Source of the DNA: Pseudomonas mucoides
Lineage (GTDB): Bacteria; Pseudomonadota; Gammaproteobacteria; Pseudomonadales; Pseudomonadaceae
Length of the DNA stretch: 64,000 nucleotides
Assembly (NCBI RefSeq): GCF_015461845.1
Contig: NZ_JACOPW010000001.1
Span: forward strand, 744,001-808,000
Direction: 5' to 3'
Of the stretch, positions 9,750 through 18,192 are shown one piece after another (the stretch's first letter is position 1; the number at the start of each line of letters is the position of its first letter). The position numbers were made by a program, and so were the translations under genes. The notes beneath the pieces are model-generated. The model did not search any database. It was not told the DNA's origin and worked only from the letters and a program-made list of their open reading frames with translations.

Positions 9750-9766
9750 CTTTCCGCTGGAAAGTG

Positions 9767-9798
9767 AAAAGGCCTCGGCGTAAAACCCGAGGCCTTTT
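9767..9798. terminator. Bidirectional terminator between endA and the SPOR lipoprotein gene
   Basis: AAAAGGCCTCGG (9767-9778) pairs with CCGAGGCCTTTT (9787-9798). A/T runs flank both sides of the GC stem, so it can serve endA on the plus strand and the convergent gene on the minus strand. Confidence 0.85.
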
Positions 9799-9816
9799 GC
9801 CTTTTCAGCCACTGCG

Positions 9817-10182
9817 TTACTGGGCCGCAGGACGCTCGAGCACCAGCAATTCGACATTCTGTTTCTTAGCCCGCGCCAGTGCTGCAGCCACTTCTGCCTG
9901 CTTGGCCTCGGTCTCGGCTTTCGAACTGAATGGCCCCATCAGAATGCGCGTCTTGCCGTTTTCCATGATGACGTTGGAGACGAAGCTGTGTTCAATCAGC
10001 CAGCCACTCAGATCACTCACTGCCTGGGGTGTTTCACCTCGCACTTCGAGGTCCCATTGCGGCCCGTTTGTCGCGGCGGGGGCGGAAACGACTGCCGGCT
10101 TCGTTTTTTGAGCGTCAACACCCTTCCCTTCACCGCATCCAGCCAGCGCCAATACAGCGATTACCAAGACCATTTTGCGCAC
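9817..10182 (-). CDS. Lipoprotein with SPOR-like domain
   Basis: A 121-residue protein. The first 16 residues, MRKMVLVIAVLALAGC, form a lipoprotein signal with the lipobox LAGC (Cys16 would be lipidated). The C-terminal half (about residues 40-118) has the SPOR-like pattern WDLEVRGE-TPQAVSDLSGWL and TRILMGPFSSKAEAEAK-like repeats that bind denuded peptidoglycan glycans in this family. Assignment as SPOR is by pattern. Single gene, convergent with endA. Confidence 0.75.
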   Translation of the reverse strand: MRKMVLVIAVLALAGCGEGKGVDAQKTKPAVVSAPAATNGPQWDLEVRGETPQAVSDLSGWLIEHSFVSNVIMENGKTRILMGPFSSKAETEAKQAEVAAALARAKKQNVELLVLERPAAQ

Positions 10183-10432
10183 AACGGTTCCCTCTGAATG
10201 CCGAAAGCGGTGATTTTAACATTCATGAATACTTCCCGAGTGCCGCAAAATGGGCACAAAACAACGAGATTGATGGTTGCGGCCTCTGTATAGTTACGCC
10301 TTGGGAATTAATGCAGCATCTGCGCGTCAGAAAGAGGCACCCAAACCGTGAGACTTCGCACTAATCTATACATACCACCGACCTCTGCACTGTTCGAATC
10401 AGGTGCCCTACAAAGCAATCAAGGAGAAGACC

Positions 10433-10627
10433 ATGCTGATACTCACCCGCAAAGTCGGTGAAAGCATAAATATCGGTGACGACATTACGATCACCATTCT
10501 GGGCGTGAGCGGCCAGCAAGTCAGGATCGGCATCAACGCCCCGAAAGACGTTGCAGTGCACCGTGAAGAAATTTATCAGCGCATTCAGGCTGGCCTCACC
10601 GCGCCAGACAAGCCACAAACCCCCTGA
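10433..10627 (+). CDS. rsmE: CsrA-family RNA-binding regulator RsmE
   Basis: A 64-residue CsrA/RsmA-type post-transcriptional regulator. It binds A(N)GGA motifs in leaders to block translation, and in fluorescent pseudomonads it is titrated by the Gac-controlled RsmX/Y/Z RNAs. The start [20 protein letters not shown] and the tail [13 protein letters not shown] look like RsmE rather than the shorter RsmA. The conserved VAVHREEIY helix, with the RNA-contacting Arg, is present. The ATG at 10433 has AAGGAGA just upstream, itself an ANGGA motif, so autoregulation is plausible. Confidence 0.93.
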   Translation: MLILTRKVGESINIGDDITITILGVSGQQVRIGINAPKDVAVHREEIYQRIQAGLTAPDKPQTP

Positions 10628-10644
10628 ATCCTGTTGCAGTCAGT

Positions 10645-10677
10645 AGCCAGCCCGTTCGCCCTGAACACCGGCTGGCT
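10645..10677 (+). terminator. Stem-loop after rsmE
   Basis: AGCCAGCC (10645-10652) pairs with GGCTGGCT (10670-10677) around a 17-base loop. Only AAAGATT follows, so it is a weak terminator at best. Confidence 0.5.
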
Positions 10678-10816
10678 AAAGATTCGAGCGCCGCAATGCC
10701 CGCCGGCTCGCTCCCCCTCTCCCGCCAAAACTTGAAGCCGATACTACTGGCATATCTCATGCCATGGCTGTCAGACGTTTCCGAATAACCCCGAGGAAGG
10801 ACGTGATCGCTCTCGG

Positions 10817-11272
10817 TCAACCAAAGGTTACCCCACGCGCCATCCCCGTCGCCGCGATGACCATCAGTAACACCAGCAAGCCTTCGATATGACTGAAACG
10901 AGCAAACAGTTTTGCCCGAGCGGTATCGATCGTCACGCCACGCCCAAGCGCAATCCGCCATTTGATCAACGCCACCATCGGGGCAACTTCAAGCAGCAGG
11001 ATCAGCACGAAGAGCGTCATCTTGAGGTGGAACAGTGGCTGGTGAAGGTAGTAATCGGTGCCTTTTTCGTACCCGCCAAAGGCCCGCATCCCTCCGGTGA
11101 TCAGGAGGATGACCGCAGAAATCCCCCACAGGTTATCGGCCACCAGCACGCGCCGAGCTTCCCCAGTCCCGGCCGCCAGGCGACTGAATGCCGTGCCGCG
11201 GTTTAAAACGGCCCAGAATGCCAGCGCAACGGCCAGCAGGTGAATTGCCGCAAGAGACCAATGAACCAGCAT
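10817..11272 (-). CDS. DUF2214 family membrane protein
   Basis: A 151-residue integral membrane protein with four hydrophobic segments (about residues 5-22, 45-62, 85-103, 130-147). The block ADNLWGISAVILLITGGMRAF and the following KGTDYYLHQPLFHLKM fit DUF2214. I placed the start at the ATG at 11272 (MLVHWSLAAIHLL) because GGGGGT precedes it; the frame is open upstream, but that stretch is not hydrophobic. Function unknown. Confidence 0.82.
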   Translation of the reverse strand: MLVHWSLAAIHLLAVALAFWAVLNRGTAFSRLAAGTGEARRVLVADNLWGISAVILLITGGMRAFGGYEKGTDYYLHQPLFHLKMTLFVLILLLEVAPMVALIKWRIALGRGVTIDTARAKLFARFSHIEGLLVLLMVIAATGMARGVTFG

Positions 11273-11383
11273 CGATGTACCCCCATCAGACCGAGTTTGA
11301 GTTTGGCCAGACAGTAGTAGCCCAAAAGACCAGGACTTGCCCGGTTTGGGCGGGCGTTCGAAGGGGCAGGACAAATTTCAGGC

Positions 11384-11452
11384 AAAAAAAAATCCCAAGC
11401 AGCTGATGGAAGCTTGGGACTTAAAAATGCATAAACCGTGGTGGTGAACGCG
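11384..11452 (-). ncRNA. Candidate small RNA with intrinsic terminator
   Basis: A start point near 11451 is predicted from the promoter at 11458-11486. About 67 bases later the strand forms the stem GCTTGGGA / TCCCAAGC (11419-11412 with 11400-11393), followed by nine U residues (11392-11384). Promoter, short transcript and a strong terminator with no open reading frame between them are the hallmarks of a bacterial small RNA. It ends more than 100 bases before the DUF2214 start. It could also be an attenuated leader of that gene. I do not recognise the family. Confidence 0.55.
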
Positions 11453-11457
11453 GCGCG

Positions 11458-11486
11458 ATAATATCCCAGCAACCCACTTGTAACAA
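11458..11486 (-). promoter_or_regulatory. Sigma70 promoter of the candidate small RNA
   Basis: Minus strand: -35 TTGTTA (11486-11481), 17-base spacer, -10 TATTAT (11463-11458). Four and five of six bases match the consensus hexamers. Upstream is AT-rich (TCGAAAATATA). Confidence 0.6.
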
Positions 11487-11731
11487 TATATTTTCGACCA
11501 CCGGCCGGTTAAAAAAAATCGTAAGCCCTTAAATATCCACACTTTTTTTATGGAACATGAGCAAGGCTCTGGCTAAACCAAGTCATCGCAAACGAAACCA
11601 ACAGGCCTGAAAACAGCACCAGAAACATTACGTCACAGACGGGCTAGACTCCACCACACAAGAGCTGAAGGCTTCTGAAAGCACTCGCTTTTGACAGCAA
11701 GCCCCCCCCCTTTCACCTGAGTACACAAGCC

Positions 11732-12484
11732 ATGTGTGAATCATGTGATTCAAAACCACTTCAAAACGCGGGTGGTCGCCGTAAGTTCCTGAAGTATGCC
11801 GGCCTTGGAGCCGGTGCCCTGCTATTGGCTGGCGCCCTGCCTGACCAACTCCTCCTGGCCGCCGAGAAAACGGCGCCACCCCCAAAACCGCAAAACTCAA
11901 TCAACCCCGACATGGCCCTTCAACGGCTAATGGAGGGAAACGAGCGATATGTTTCCGGTACCTCCAAGATTCATGACTTCAAGGCCGAACGAGAAGCCCT
12001 GGTCACAGGCCAGAACCCGTTCGTGTCGGTACTCAGTTGTTCTGACTCTCGTATCGCCCCCGAGTACGCTTTTGACACTGCCCGGGGAGATCTTTTCGCC
12101 ATACGCGTTGCTGGCAATTTCGTCACTGATGAGGGTTTGGCCAGCCTTGAATACGCTGTCGCGGTGCTTGGTTCACCACTCATCCTCGTGCTCGGGCATG
12201 AAGACTGCGGTGCGATTAACGCAGGTATCAAGGCGGTAAAAGATCACACCGTTTTTCCTGGCCACATCCCGAAACTGACTGAGGCACTCAAGGGCTCTAT
12301 CGAGACGGTACTCAAGGAGCCGGGTAGTCTTCCCGCTAATGCGGTAGCGCAAAATGTCAAAGACTCGGTCAAGCGACTAAAAAATGCTTCCCCCTTGCTG
12401 ACGGACGCCCTCAGCAAAGGCACGTTGAAAGTAGTGGGCGGCGTTTATCGCCTGGCAACCGGGAAAGTAGACCTGATCGCCTGA
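11732..12484 (+). CDS. Beta-carbonic anhydrase, Tat-exported
   Basis: A 250-residue beta-class carbonic anhydrase (CO2 to bicarbonate). The N-terminus has a twin-arginine signal, GGRRKFLKYAGLGAGALLLAGA (residues 14-35, arginines 16-17), which implies export of a folded, zinc-loaded enzyme. Zinc ligands are visible: CSDSR (Cys103, Asp105, Arg107) and GHEDCG (His156, Cys159). Most bacterial beta-enzymes are cytosolic, so the Tat leader is a notable trait. Single gene with no operon partners on its strand. Confidence 0.93.
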   Translation: MCESCDSKPLQNAGGRRKFLKYAGLGAGALLLAGALPDQLLLAAEKTAPPPKPQNSINPDMALQRLMEGNERYVSGTSKIHDFKAEREALVTGQNPFVSVLSCSDSRIAPEYAFDTARGDLFAIRVAGNFVTDEGLASLEYAVAVLGSPLILVLGHEDCGAINAGIKAVKDHTVFPGHIPKLTEALKGSIETVLKEPGSLPANAVAQNVKDSVKRLKNASPLLTDALSKGTLKVVGGVYRLATGKVDLIA

Positions 12485-12546
12485 TTCCAACACCAGTCAT
12501 TGGCATAGCCAGGCATGAAAAGCCCAGCGCAATGGCTGGGCCCTGG

Positions 12547-12741
12547 TTACCTTCTGTTTTCCATCATCTTGTCTGCGAGCGCCTTGGCTCTTTCGATCAA
12601 CAGGTTCTGCCTGTCTTCGTGAGTAGCCCCACCTACGACCGGGGCCGTCAGGTTGCTCTCCGCAATCAATGCAGCGCAGAAAAACTGATCCCAAACAGTT
12701 CTAGTCTCAGACGTCTGTTTGTTCGTTTGGTCGGCGATCAT
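12547..12741 (-). CDS. Small hypothetical protein
   Basis: A 64-residue soluble protein starting MIADQTNKQTSETRTVWDQFF and ending ADKMMENRR. The ATG at 12741 is supported by a strong AAGGAG six bases upstream, better than the in-frame ATG 18 codons earlier. It contains two Cys-free amphipathic helices by eye and no known motif. Function unknown. It lies 62 bases downstream of the RDD gene on the same strand and may share its transcript. Confidence 0.7.
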   Translation of the reverse strand: MIADQTNKQTSETRTVWDQFFCAALIAESNLTAPVVGGATHEDRQNLLIERAKALADKMMENRR

Positions 12742-12803
12742 ATGCGGCTCCTTTTGATGAGGTAGCACCGCCAGTTTACGCCTCAATTGCTGCAAACCGC
12801 CCT

Positions 12804-13226
12804 TTACCTGGATCGAATCACGATCGTCGACGCGAGCATATCGCCAAGACGTTTGCGCGAACCAAAGAAAATAAAGATCCAGTCAAGAATACTCAGGAAC
12901 GGTGTGGTGATATTGCGCACAAAGGATTGATAAAGATTGCAGTCAAGGTAGCTGCGCTCATCTATCACCGACATGCCCAGCCATTTTTTGCCAACGCTTT
13001 GACCATTGGGCATAGCGTCGGAAAACAGGTAATAACCCGCACCCGCGCCCAGCGCCAGGATAGCGACCACGGTGGGAGGCAGACCTACGAAGTCGCCCAT
13101 TCGCCCCACAAACAAGAACAGAAAGAACGTGATGAGTGAGTCGATCATTTGCCCACCCCACCGACGTCCCAGACCCGCCAGGTTTTTTGGCTTTTGATAT
13201 TCGTTTTGAGTATTACTGACATCCAT
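12804..13226 (-). CDS. RDD family membrane protein
   Basis: A 140-residue protein of the RDD family. The stretch GRRWGGQMIDSLITFFLFLF carries the Arg-Asp pattern of the first helix. A second helix follows (VAILALGAGAGYYLF), then NGQSVGKKWLGMSVI, the family's signature loop. Members are small inner-membrane proteins, some acting in ion homeostasis; no specific role can be given here. Confidence 0.85.
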   Translation of the reverse strand: MDVSNTQNEYQKPKNLAGLGRRWGGQMIDSLITFFLFLFVGRMGDFVGLPPTVVAILALGAGAGYYLFSDAMPNGQSVGKKWLGMSVIDERSYLDCNLYQSFVRNITTPFLSILDWIFIFFGSRKRLGDMLASTIVIRSR

Positions 13227-13413
13227 GCGTCGTCGCCTGTTGGTGGTTGATACAGGCGTATCGGCGCCACCTCAGCAACGTTTAATTACGCGCTTAGCAA
13301 CCAAGAGTGTTGCCGCTGACCGAAAACTGACCCAGTAAAGGCTGTTCTGCCGACTGAAAACTGACCCAGGTGTTCAACTGCTTCTGCTCACTTTCCGAGC
13401 AGGAGAACACAGG

Positions 13414-14922
13414 GTGATCAGCATGGAAATGTTGGGAAAAATCCGGCGGATGTACTTCCGCGACAAGCTCTCGCTGCACCAGATAGCCAAGCGTACCGGG
13501 CTGTCGAGAAACACCATCCGAAAATGGGTCAGAGCGCCCGAAGCCACTCAGCCGGCGTACCAGCGGTGCGCGACCTTCAACAAACTCAGCCCATTCCACG
13601 ACACGCTGGAACAGGCGCTGAAAGCCGATTCGTTTCGGGCAAAGCACAATCGCAGAAGCGCCAAAGCACTTTTCGAGCAGATCAAGGCCGAGGGTTATGA
13701 CGGCGGCTACAGCCAGCTCACAGCGTTTGTACGCTCGTGGCGAGGTGAGCAAGGCAAGTCTTTACGCGCTTTTGTACCGCTGACGTTTGCGCTCGGTGAA
13801 GCCTTTCAATTTGACTGGAGCGAAGAAGGGCTGCTGATCGGCGGCCTGTTTCGACGCATCCAGGTCTCCCACATGAAGCTGTGTGCCAGTCGCGCATTCT
13901 GGTTGGTTGCGTACCCCAGCCAAGGTCACGAGATGCTATTCGATGCCCATACACGCTCGTTCGGAGCGTTAGGTGGCGTGCCGCGTCGCGGCATCTACGA
14001 CAACATGAAAACGGCTGTCGACAAGGTCAACAAAGGCAAGGGCCGCACGGTCAATGCCCGGTTTTCCGTGATGTGTGCGCACTACCTGTTCGATCCGGAT
14101 TTCTGCAACGTAGCCTCTGGCTGGGAAAAGGGCATCGTTGAAAAGAACGTTCAAGACAGTCGACGGCGCATCTGGATCGACGCTCAAAACTGCATGTTCC
14201 ACACCTTCGAAGAACTGAATGCCTGGCTCGGCCAACGCTGCCGGTCGCTCTGGAGCGAGCTGCCGCATCCGCATTACAGCGGGCTAACGGTGGCAGAGGT
14301 CTTGGAACTGGAGCGAGTTGAAATGATGCCGATGCCGACGGCCTTTGATGGCTACGTCGAGCGTACCTTGCGGGTCTCCAGCACCTGCCTGATCAGTGTG
14401 GCGCGAAATCGCTATTCGGTGCCTTGTGAGCGAGTCGGCCAGTGGGTCAGCAGCCGTCTGTATCCTTCTCGGATCGTGGTCATCGCCGACGAAACGGTGA
14501 TCGCCAGCCACGAGCGCCTCTTTGATCGAGATCAGGTCAGTTTTGACTGGCAGCATTACATCCCACTCATCGAACGCAAGCCGGGTGCACTGCGCAATGG
14601 CGCACCGTTTGCCGATCTGCCCAAGCCGTTACAACTTCTCAAACGGGGCCTAAGACGTCACAGCAACGGTGATCGAATCATGACGCAGGTGCTCGCTGCC
14701 GTGCCCATCGCCGGTCTCGACCCGGTGCTGGTAGCGGTAGAACTGGTGCTTGAGTCGGGAAGTCTGAGCGCCGATCACATCTTAAATGTTCTCGCCCGGC
14801 TCACCGCTACTGCACCACCGCCTTCCGTAGAAACCAGCCTGCAACTCAAGGTGGCTCCCGTTGCCAACACGGCCCGATATGACCAACTCCGTACAACAGA
14901 TGAGGAGAGCCGCAATGCGTGA
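13414..14922 (+). CDS. istA: IS21 transposase IstA
   Basis: A 502-residue transposase. The N-terminal helix-turn-helix reads [20 protein letters not shown] (about residues 18-37). The DDE catalytic core follows: Asp in FQFDWSEEG near residue 134, Asp in IYDNMKT near 196, and Glu in [11 protein letters not shown] near 238. A GTG at 13414 with AGGAGAA upstream is the likely start; an ATG three codons on is also possible. It is intact and overlaps istB by eight bases. Confidence 0.95.
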   Translation: MISMEMLGKIRRMYFRDKLSLHQIAKRTGLSRNTIRKWVRAPEATQPAYQRCATFNKLSPFHDTLEQALKADSFRAKHNRRSAKALFEQIKAEGYDGGYSQLTAFVRSWRGEQGKSLRAFVPLTFALGEAFQFDWSEEGLLIGGLFRRIQVSHMKLCASRAFWLVAYPSQGHEMLFDAHTRSFGALGGVPRRGIYDNMKTAVDKVNKGKGRTVNARFSVMCAHYLFDPDFCNVASGWEKGIVEKNVQDSRRRIWIDAQNCMFHTFEELNAWLGQRCRSLWSELPHPHYSGLTVAEVLELERVEMMPMPTAFDGYVERTLRVSSTCLISVARNRYSVPCERVGQWVSSRLYPSRIVVIADETVIASHERLFDRDQVSFDWQHYIPLIERKPGALRNGAPFADLPKPLQLLKRGLRRHSNGDRIMTQVLAAVPIAGLDPVLVAVELVLESGSLSADHILNVLARLTATAPPPSVETSLQLKVAPVANTARYDQLRTTDEESRNA

Positions 14923-15718
14923 CTTGATGGCAGAACTTAAAGAACTGCGTCTGCATGGCATGGCGCAGGCTTGGGAAGAACTGGCGGCCCAGGGAGAAGC
15001 TTCGACGGCATCCTCGAAATGGCTGCTTGAGCATCTGCTCCAACAGGAGCAGGCAGATCGCGCCGTGCGCTCTGTGAATCATCAGATGAACATGGCAAAG
15101 CTCCCCATGCACCGTGATTTAGCTGGCTTTGACTTCAGCGCTTCCAGCGCTGATGCCCGTCTGGTCAAGGAATTATCCAGCCTTGAGTTTACGGAGACTG
15201 CGCAAAATGTCGTGTTCATCGGTGGGCCTGGAACCGGAAAAACACACCTGGCCAGTGCCTTGGCCGTGTCCGGAATCACCACTCATAACAAACGAGTACG
15301 GTTCTTCTCCACGGTCGATCTCGTCAACCTGCTGGAGCGTGAAAAGTACGATGGTAAGGCAGGCCGAATCGCCCAGGGACTGCTTCGAACAGACCTGGTG
15401 ATACTCGATGAGCTTGGGTATTTGCCCTTCAGTCAGAGCGGTGGCGCGCTGTTATTTCACCTGCTTTCAAAACTGTACGAGCACACCAGCGTGGTCATCA
15501 CCACCAACCTCAGCTTCTCGGAATGGTCGAGTGTGTTTGGCGACGCCAAGATGACCACTGCGTTGCTGGATCGGCTGACACACCACTGCCACATCGTCGA
15601 AACGGGCAACGAGTCCTACCGCCTGCAACACAGCACCTTGGCCGCCCAGACAAAGATCAAATCGCGTGAACGAAAGCGCAAGGACGAAGATGGTATCGAG
15701 GACGATGAACCGTTTTGA
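14915..15718 (+). CDS. istB: IS21 helper ATPase IstB
   Basis: A 267-residue AAA+ ATPase that assists IstA in target selection. Walker A is GGPGTGKTH near residue 106 and Walker [13 protein letters not shown] near 164. The ATG at 14915 is chosen because GAGGAGA sits seven bases upstream; the frame is open 18 codons further but has no ribosome site. Full length and intact, so the element may still be mobile. Confidence 0.95.
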   Translation: MRDLMAELKELRLHGMAQAWEELAAQGEASTASSKWLLEHLLQQEQADRAVRSVNHQMNMAKLPMHRDLAGFDFSASSADARLVKELSSLEFTETAQNVVFIGGPGTGKTHLASALAVSGITTHNKRVRFFSTVDLVNLLEREKYDGKAGRIAQGLLRTDLVILDELGYLPFSQSGGALLFHLLSKLYEHTSVVITTNLSFSEWSSVFGDAKMTTALLDRLTHHCHIVETGNESYRLQHSTLAAQTKIKSRERKRKDEDGIEDDEPF

Positions 15719-15887
15719 TCTGCACCATAAACACCCTGCCGCATGCCTGCATGCGGTGGGGCCCGATGCGACTTCAACCAGAACACTACTGCTAAGCTTA
15801 TCCACAATTGCTGGGTGAAAAATCAGCAATCCGCCCTGGGTCAATTTTCAATCGGCAGGGTGGGTCAGTTTTCAATCAGCGCCAACA

Positions 15888-16283
15888 GACAAGAAGTCCG
15901 ATCTAGTTGTTTTGGCCTTTGGGATGAATGACGGTGGCGTGTTTAAACCCAACGAATATAAGGCAAACATGCAGGCGGTCATCAGCGCCATTAGAGCGAA
16001 ACAACCAAGAGTGCCAATACTGCTGGTGTCACCGCAGCGAGCAAACCCTTCGACGTTCATTCAAAAGCGTCTGAACATTACAGGTTATTTGCCTGTACTA
16101 CGAGAGCTTGCCAGGGACAACGCATCGGTAGCCGTAGCCGACATGACGTCGGCATGGGACATGATGATGTCCAGGAAAAACTATCTGGATGTTACTGGGA
16201 ACGGCTTGAACCACCCCAACGATTTCGGGCACCGGGTTCTCGCCGAAGTGGTTCTGACGGCCATTCTTGGTCCTGATTACTGA
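15888..16283 (+). pseudogene. SGNH/GDSL hydrolase, 5' part lost at the IS21 end
   Basis: From the IS border the frame reads DKKSDLVVLAFGMNDGG and continues without a stop to 16283. LAFGMND is block III and HPNDFGH block V (catalytic Asp and His) of SGNH esterases. The N-terminal half, with block I (GDS) and its Ser nucleophile, is absent, and nothing on the other side of the IS encodes it. A TTG codon at 15912 could restart, but the product would lack the nucleophile. A gene inactivated by insertion plus deletion is the best reading. Confidence 0.82.
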
Positions 16284-16541
16284 TTAAACGATCTTCGCAA
16301 AATTGTGCGCGTCCCGATACAGCGTGCCAGTTGGTCTAACTGGTAGCTGCGGCGGTCTTGAGGTTTGTAGTAGAACCCCTCCGTGCCGGCAGCGCGTTGA
16401 TTCGCAGGGCTGCGGAGCACTGGCTGGCGCGCACGGTGACGACGTGCTGGTGGTCTACAGCTAGATCAAAATCGATCTGAAGGTGTAAACCTTATTCAGG
16501 ACGGGACATTTTGACAATTGATCACCCAATACGTCCTGGAT

Positions 16542-16714
16542 TCAAAGGAGAGTCTTAGCCTTTTTCCCGTTTTTCATCTCTACGGAGTCGATGATCGACC
16601 AACGAACATCGGTGTTCATCAAGCAATAAGGCGTAGCCTCAATTGTTCTCGGCTTCGCCACGCCCCTGTACCGACAAGCAGGCTCATTGCAGCAATGATC
16701 AGTTTCGTTCGCAT
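16542..16714 (-). pseudogene. Possible frameshifted small secreted protein
   Basis: From the ATG at 16714 the first 16 codons read MRTKLIIAAMSLLVGT, a good signal-peptide start. That frame soon leaves sense, but the neighbouring frame continues VAKPRTIEATPYCLMN and on to a stop at 16542. The switch falls at a run of four G residues near 16666, so an indel there (or a sequencing error) would restore a protein of about 57 residues. No homologue is recognised. The rest of 16284-17227 shows no gene I can support. Confidence 0.35.
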
Positions 16715-17227
16715 GGAATCGACCCTGGCTTTTCTGAATAGTCGAGCTGCCCGCAACGGACCGACACGCCATTGCAGACGGCCAATGGCGGCATCAAAGC
16801 CTGGAATGCCGCCTAGAAATCAGGTAAGACCTTTATAAAAAAGGCCTTGAGCAGTAAAAAAACCACAAAACGCAGCACCTCTTGCGACTCTATAGGACCC
16901 AATAAACATTGGCTCAAACGGTTGCGTTTTGGGGAAGAATATTCGCAGAAGAAATCCCGCCTCCGGCGTCCTGCCGAACGTATAAAACACTATCTCGCAA
17001 CTCCTCAGCACCAAAAGGCGCCAAACCCAAACTCGGGATTGATAATTTTTGACAATTTTTGACTTCAAAGTAACCGCGATCAAGCGCTGAATGGCCGTCT
17101 GCCAATTTTGGGAAACTTCCTATAGCCCTTAAAGAGCGGTACAGGTTTACTTTGCCAAAGTTCACTTACTGGCGATGTTTTCGCCTCCCTCGCCCCAACT
17201 AGCCAGGTCAAGTCAAGGAAAAATACC

Positions 17228-17611
17228 GTGAGATATCTTGCCATCTTTGCCTCAACTCTACTGTCCGCCAATGCATATTCTGCCGACACCCTACTGACCA
17301 ACTATGATTCGTTTCACAAATCCTATTCGGTAGTAAGCGCGGAAGGAGAACTGCCCATACGCAACGTTGTAGTTAAAATCGTCGGCGAACAGTTCTCGTC
17401 GTATCGAGGCTTTCAAATCAACTGCGTGAGCCGCAAGCTAAGCGATACCGGGTTTTACAGCACTCCAGATGCAGCAAGGCGTCAGTTACCCGCTCTTGAT
17501 AGCGCAGAAAAAACCGTCAAAGTACTAACGGACGAAGTGTGGGCTGCAGCGTGCGAGGCTGAACAGCCAACGCTGGTCAACGATAGCGTTCAACCACCCA
17601 AAGCATCGTAA
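17228..17611 (+). CDS. Hypothetical secreted protein
   Basis: A 127-residue protein with a short signal peptide (MRYLAIFASTLLSANAYSA, about residues 1-19). The GTG start is supported by AAGGA nine bases upstream. The mature part has two Cys (in INCVSR and AACEAE) that could form a disulfide, and no domain I know. Its end overlaps the decayed DUF2514 frame by 22 bases on the opposite strand. It lies in the accessory stretch and may be strain-specific. Confidence 0.68.
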   Translation: MRYLAIFASTLLSANAYSADTLLTNYDSFHKSYSVVSAEGELPIRNVVVKIVGEQFSSYRGFQINCVSRKLSDTGFYSTPDAARRQLPALDSAEKTVKVLTDEVWAAACEAEQPTLVNDSVQPPKAS

Positions 17612-17997
17612 GCCCTCTCGCACGTCACACCCCTGGCTCTGGGTTGGTCAGCAACTTCATCCAAATCGCCCGCTCGCTGGTCAGCGCGCTTGAGCACGTC
17701 GGCAAGCACCATTGCGGCGCGGGTCGCTGACTTGCTTGCGGTGGCAGCGCAGGAATTGCCGCTGGTTTGACTGACTGCGAGTCGAGCGGCAACGGCGTCG
17801 GCTACCCCGCGCAGGTCGTCAGCAGAAGCGCGAGCGGCAGCAGCATCAGAAGTCGCTCGGTCGATGATACGTCGGCCATCTTGCACCGCTTTGTTGATTG
17901 ACTGCAGATAGGCCTGTTCCTTGGCGCGCGCAACACGAACAACAGGCAAGGGAGTGGGCTTGCGAACGCACCACCACCAAGACAAGAAAGTGCTCAA
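17590..17997 (-). pseudogene. DUF2514 phage lysis (Rz-like) protein, N-terminus lost
   Basis: The frame encodes 135 residues. The C-terminal half resembles DUF2514 phage proteins: long Ala-rich helix ATSDAAAARASADDLRGVAD, then MVLADVLKRADQRAGDLDEV and the ending VTCERAYDAL. Members sit in prophage lysis cassettes and are probably spanin-like. The usual N-terminal membrane helix is replaced by an odd WWWCVRKP stretch. The only start is a TTG without a ribosome site, with a stop five codons before it. I read it as the stump of a prophage next to tRNA-Val. Confidence 0.6.
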
Positions 17998-18133
17998 GCC
18001 ATAGGTATCAATAGGTCAGGGAGAGTCGTTCACAATTCTGAGTGTGAACAGAGGCAGGCACGAATCCACGCTCACATTGCCTGTGTGAACGAAGCCTATA
18101 TTTTGTGAACGTTCTGATGAAATCCAAGACAAC

Positions 18134-18163
18134 AAAAAAGGGCCCACCTTTCGGTGAGCCCTT
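18134..18163 (-). terminator. Terminator of tRNA-Val(GAC)
   Basis: On the minus strand GGGC-T-CACC pairs with GGTG-G-GCCC around GAAA, and TTTTTTG follows. It lies 30 bases after the tRNA 3' end. Confidence 0.8.
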
Positions 18164-18192
18164 CTAGACCGCCCAGCAGAGCGGATTTTGTT

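Larger units (their letters stand above)
13308..15887 (+). mobile_element. IS21-family insertion sequence (complete)
   Basis: A 2,580-base element with istA and istB on the plus strand. The ends are inverted repeats: left TGTTGCCGCTGACCGAAAAC (13308 on), right, read inward, TGTTGGCGCTGATTGAAAAC, both running into TGACCCA. A second internal copy (CTGCCGACTGAAAACTGACC at about 13345, and its partner near 15850) gives the multiple terminal repeats typical of IS21. The flanks AAGAG and GACAA do not match, so no target duplication is evident. Confidence 0.93.

Noticed and set aside
13225..13338. Short plus-strand frame (MRRRLLVVDTGVS) before the IS element as the missing hydrolase N-terminus
   Set aside because: It has no GDS-type block or signal peptide and runs into the IS end; no link to the hydrolase can be seen.
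15912..16283. SGNH hydrolase as an intact short gene from the TTG
   Set aside because: It would lack the GDS block with the catalytic serine, and the frame runs open to the IS border, so truncation fits better.
16320..16460. tRNA-like stretch (AGTTGGTCTAACTGGTAGC)
   Set aside because: It resembles only a D-arm; no anticodon stem, T-arm or acceptor follows.
16820..17301. Several short frames on both strands before the secreted orphan gene
   Set aside because: No ribosome sites, no motifs, mixed codon use; nothing supports translation.
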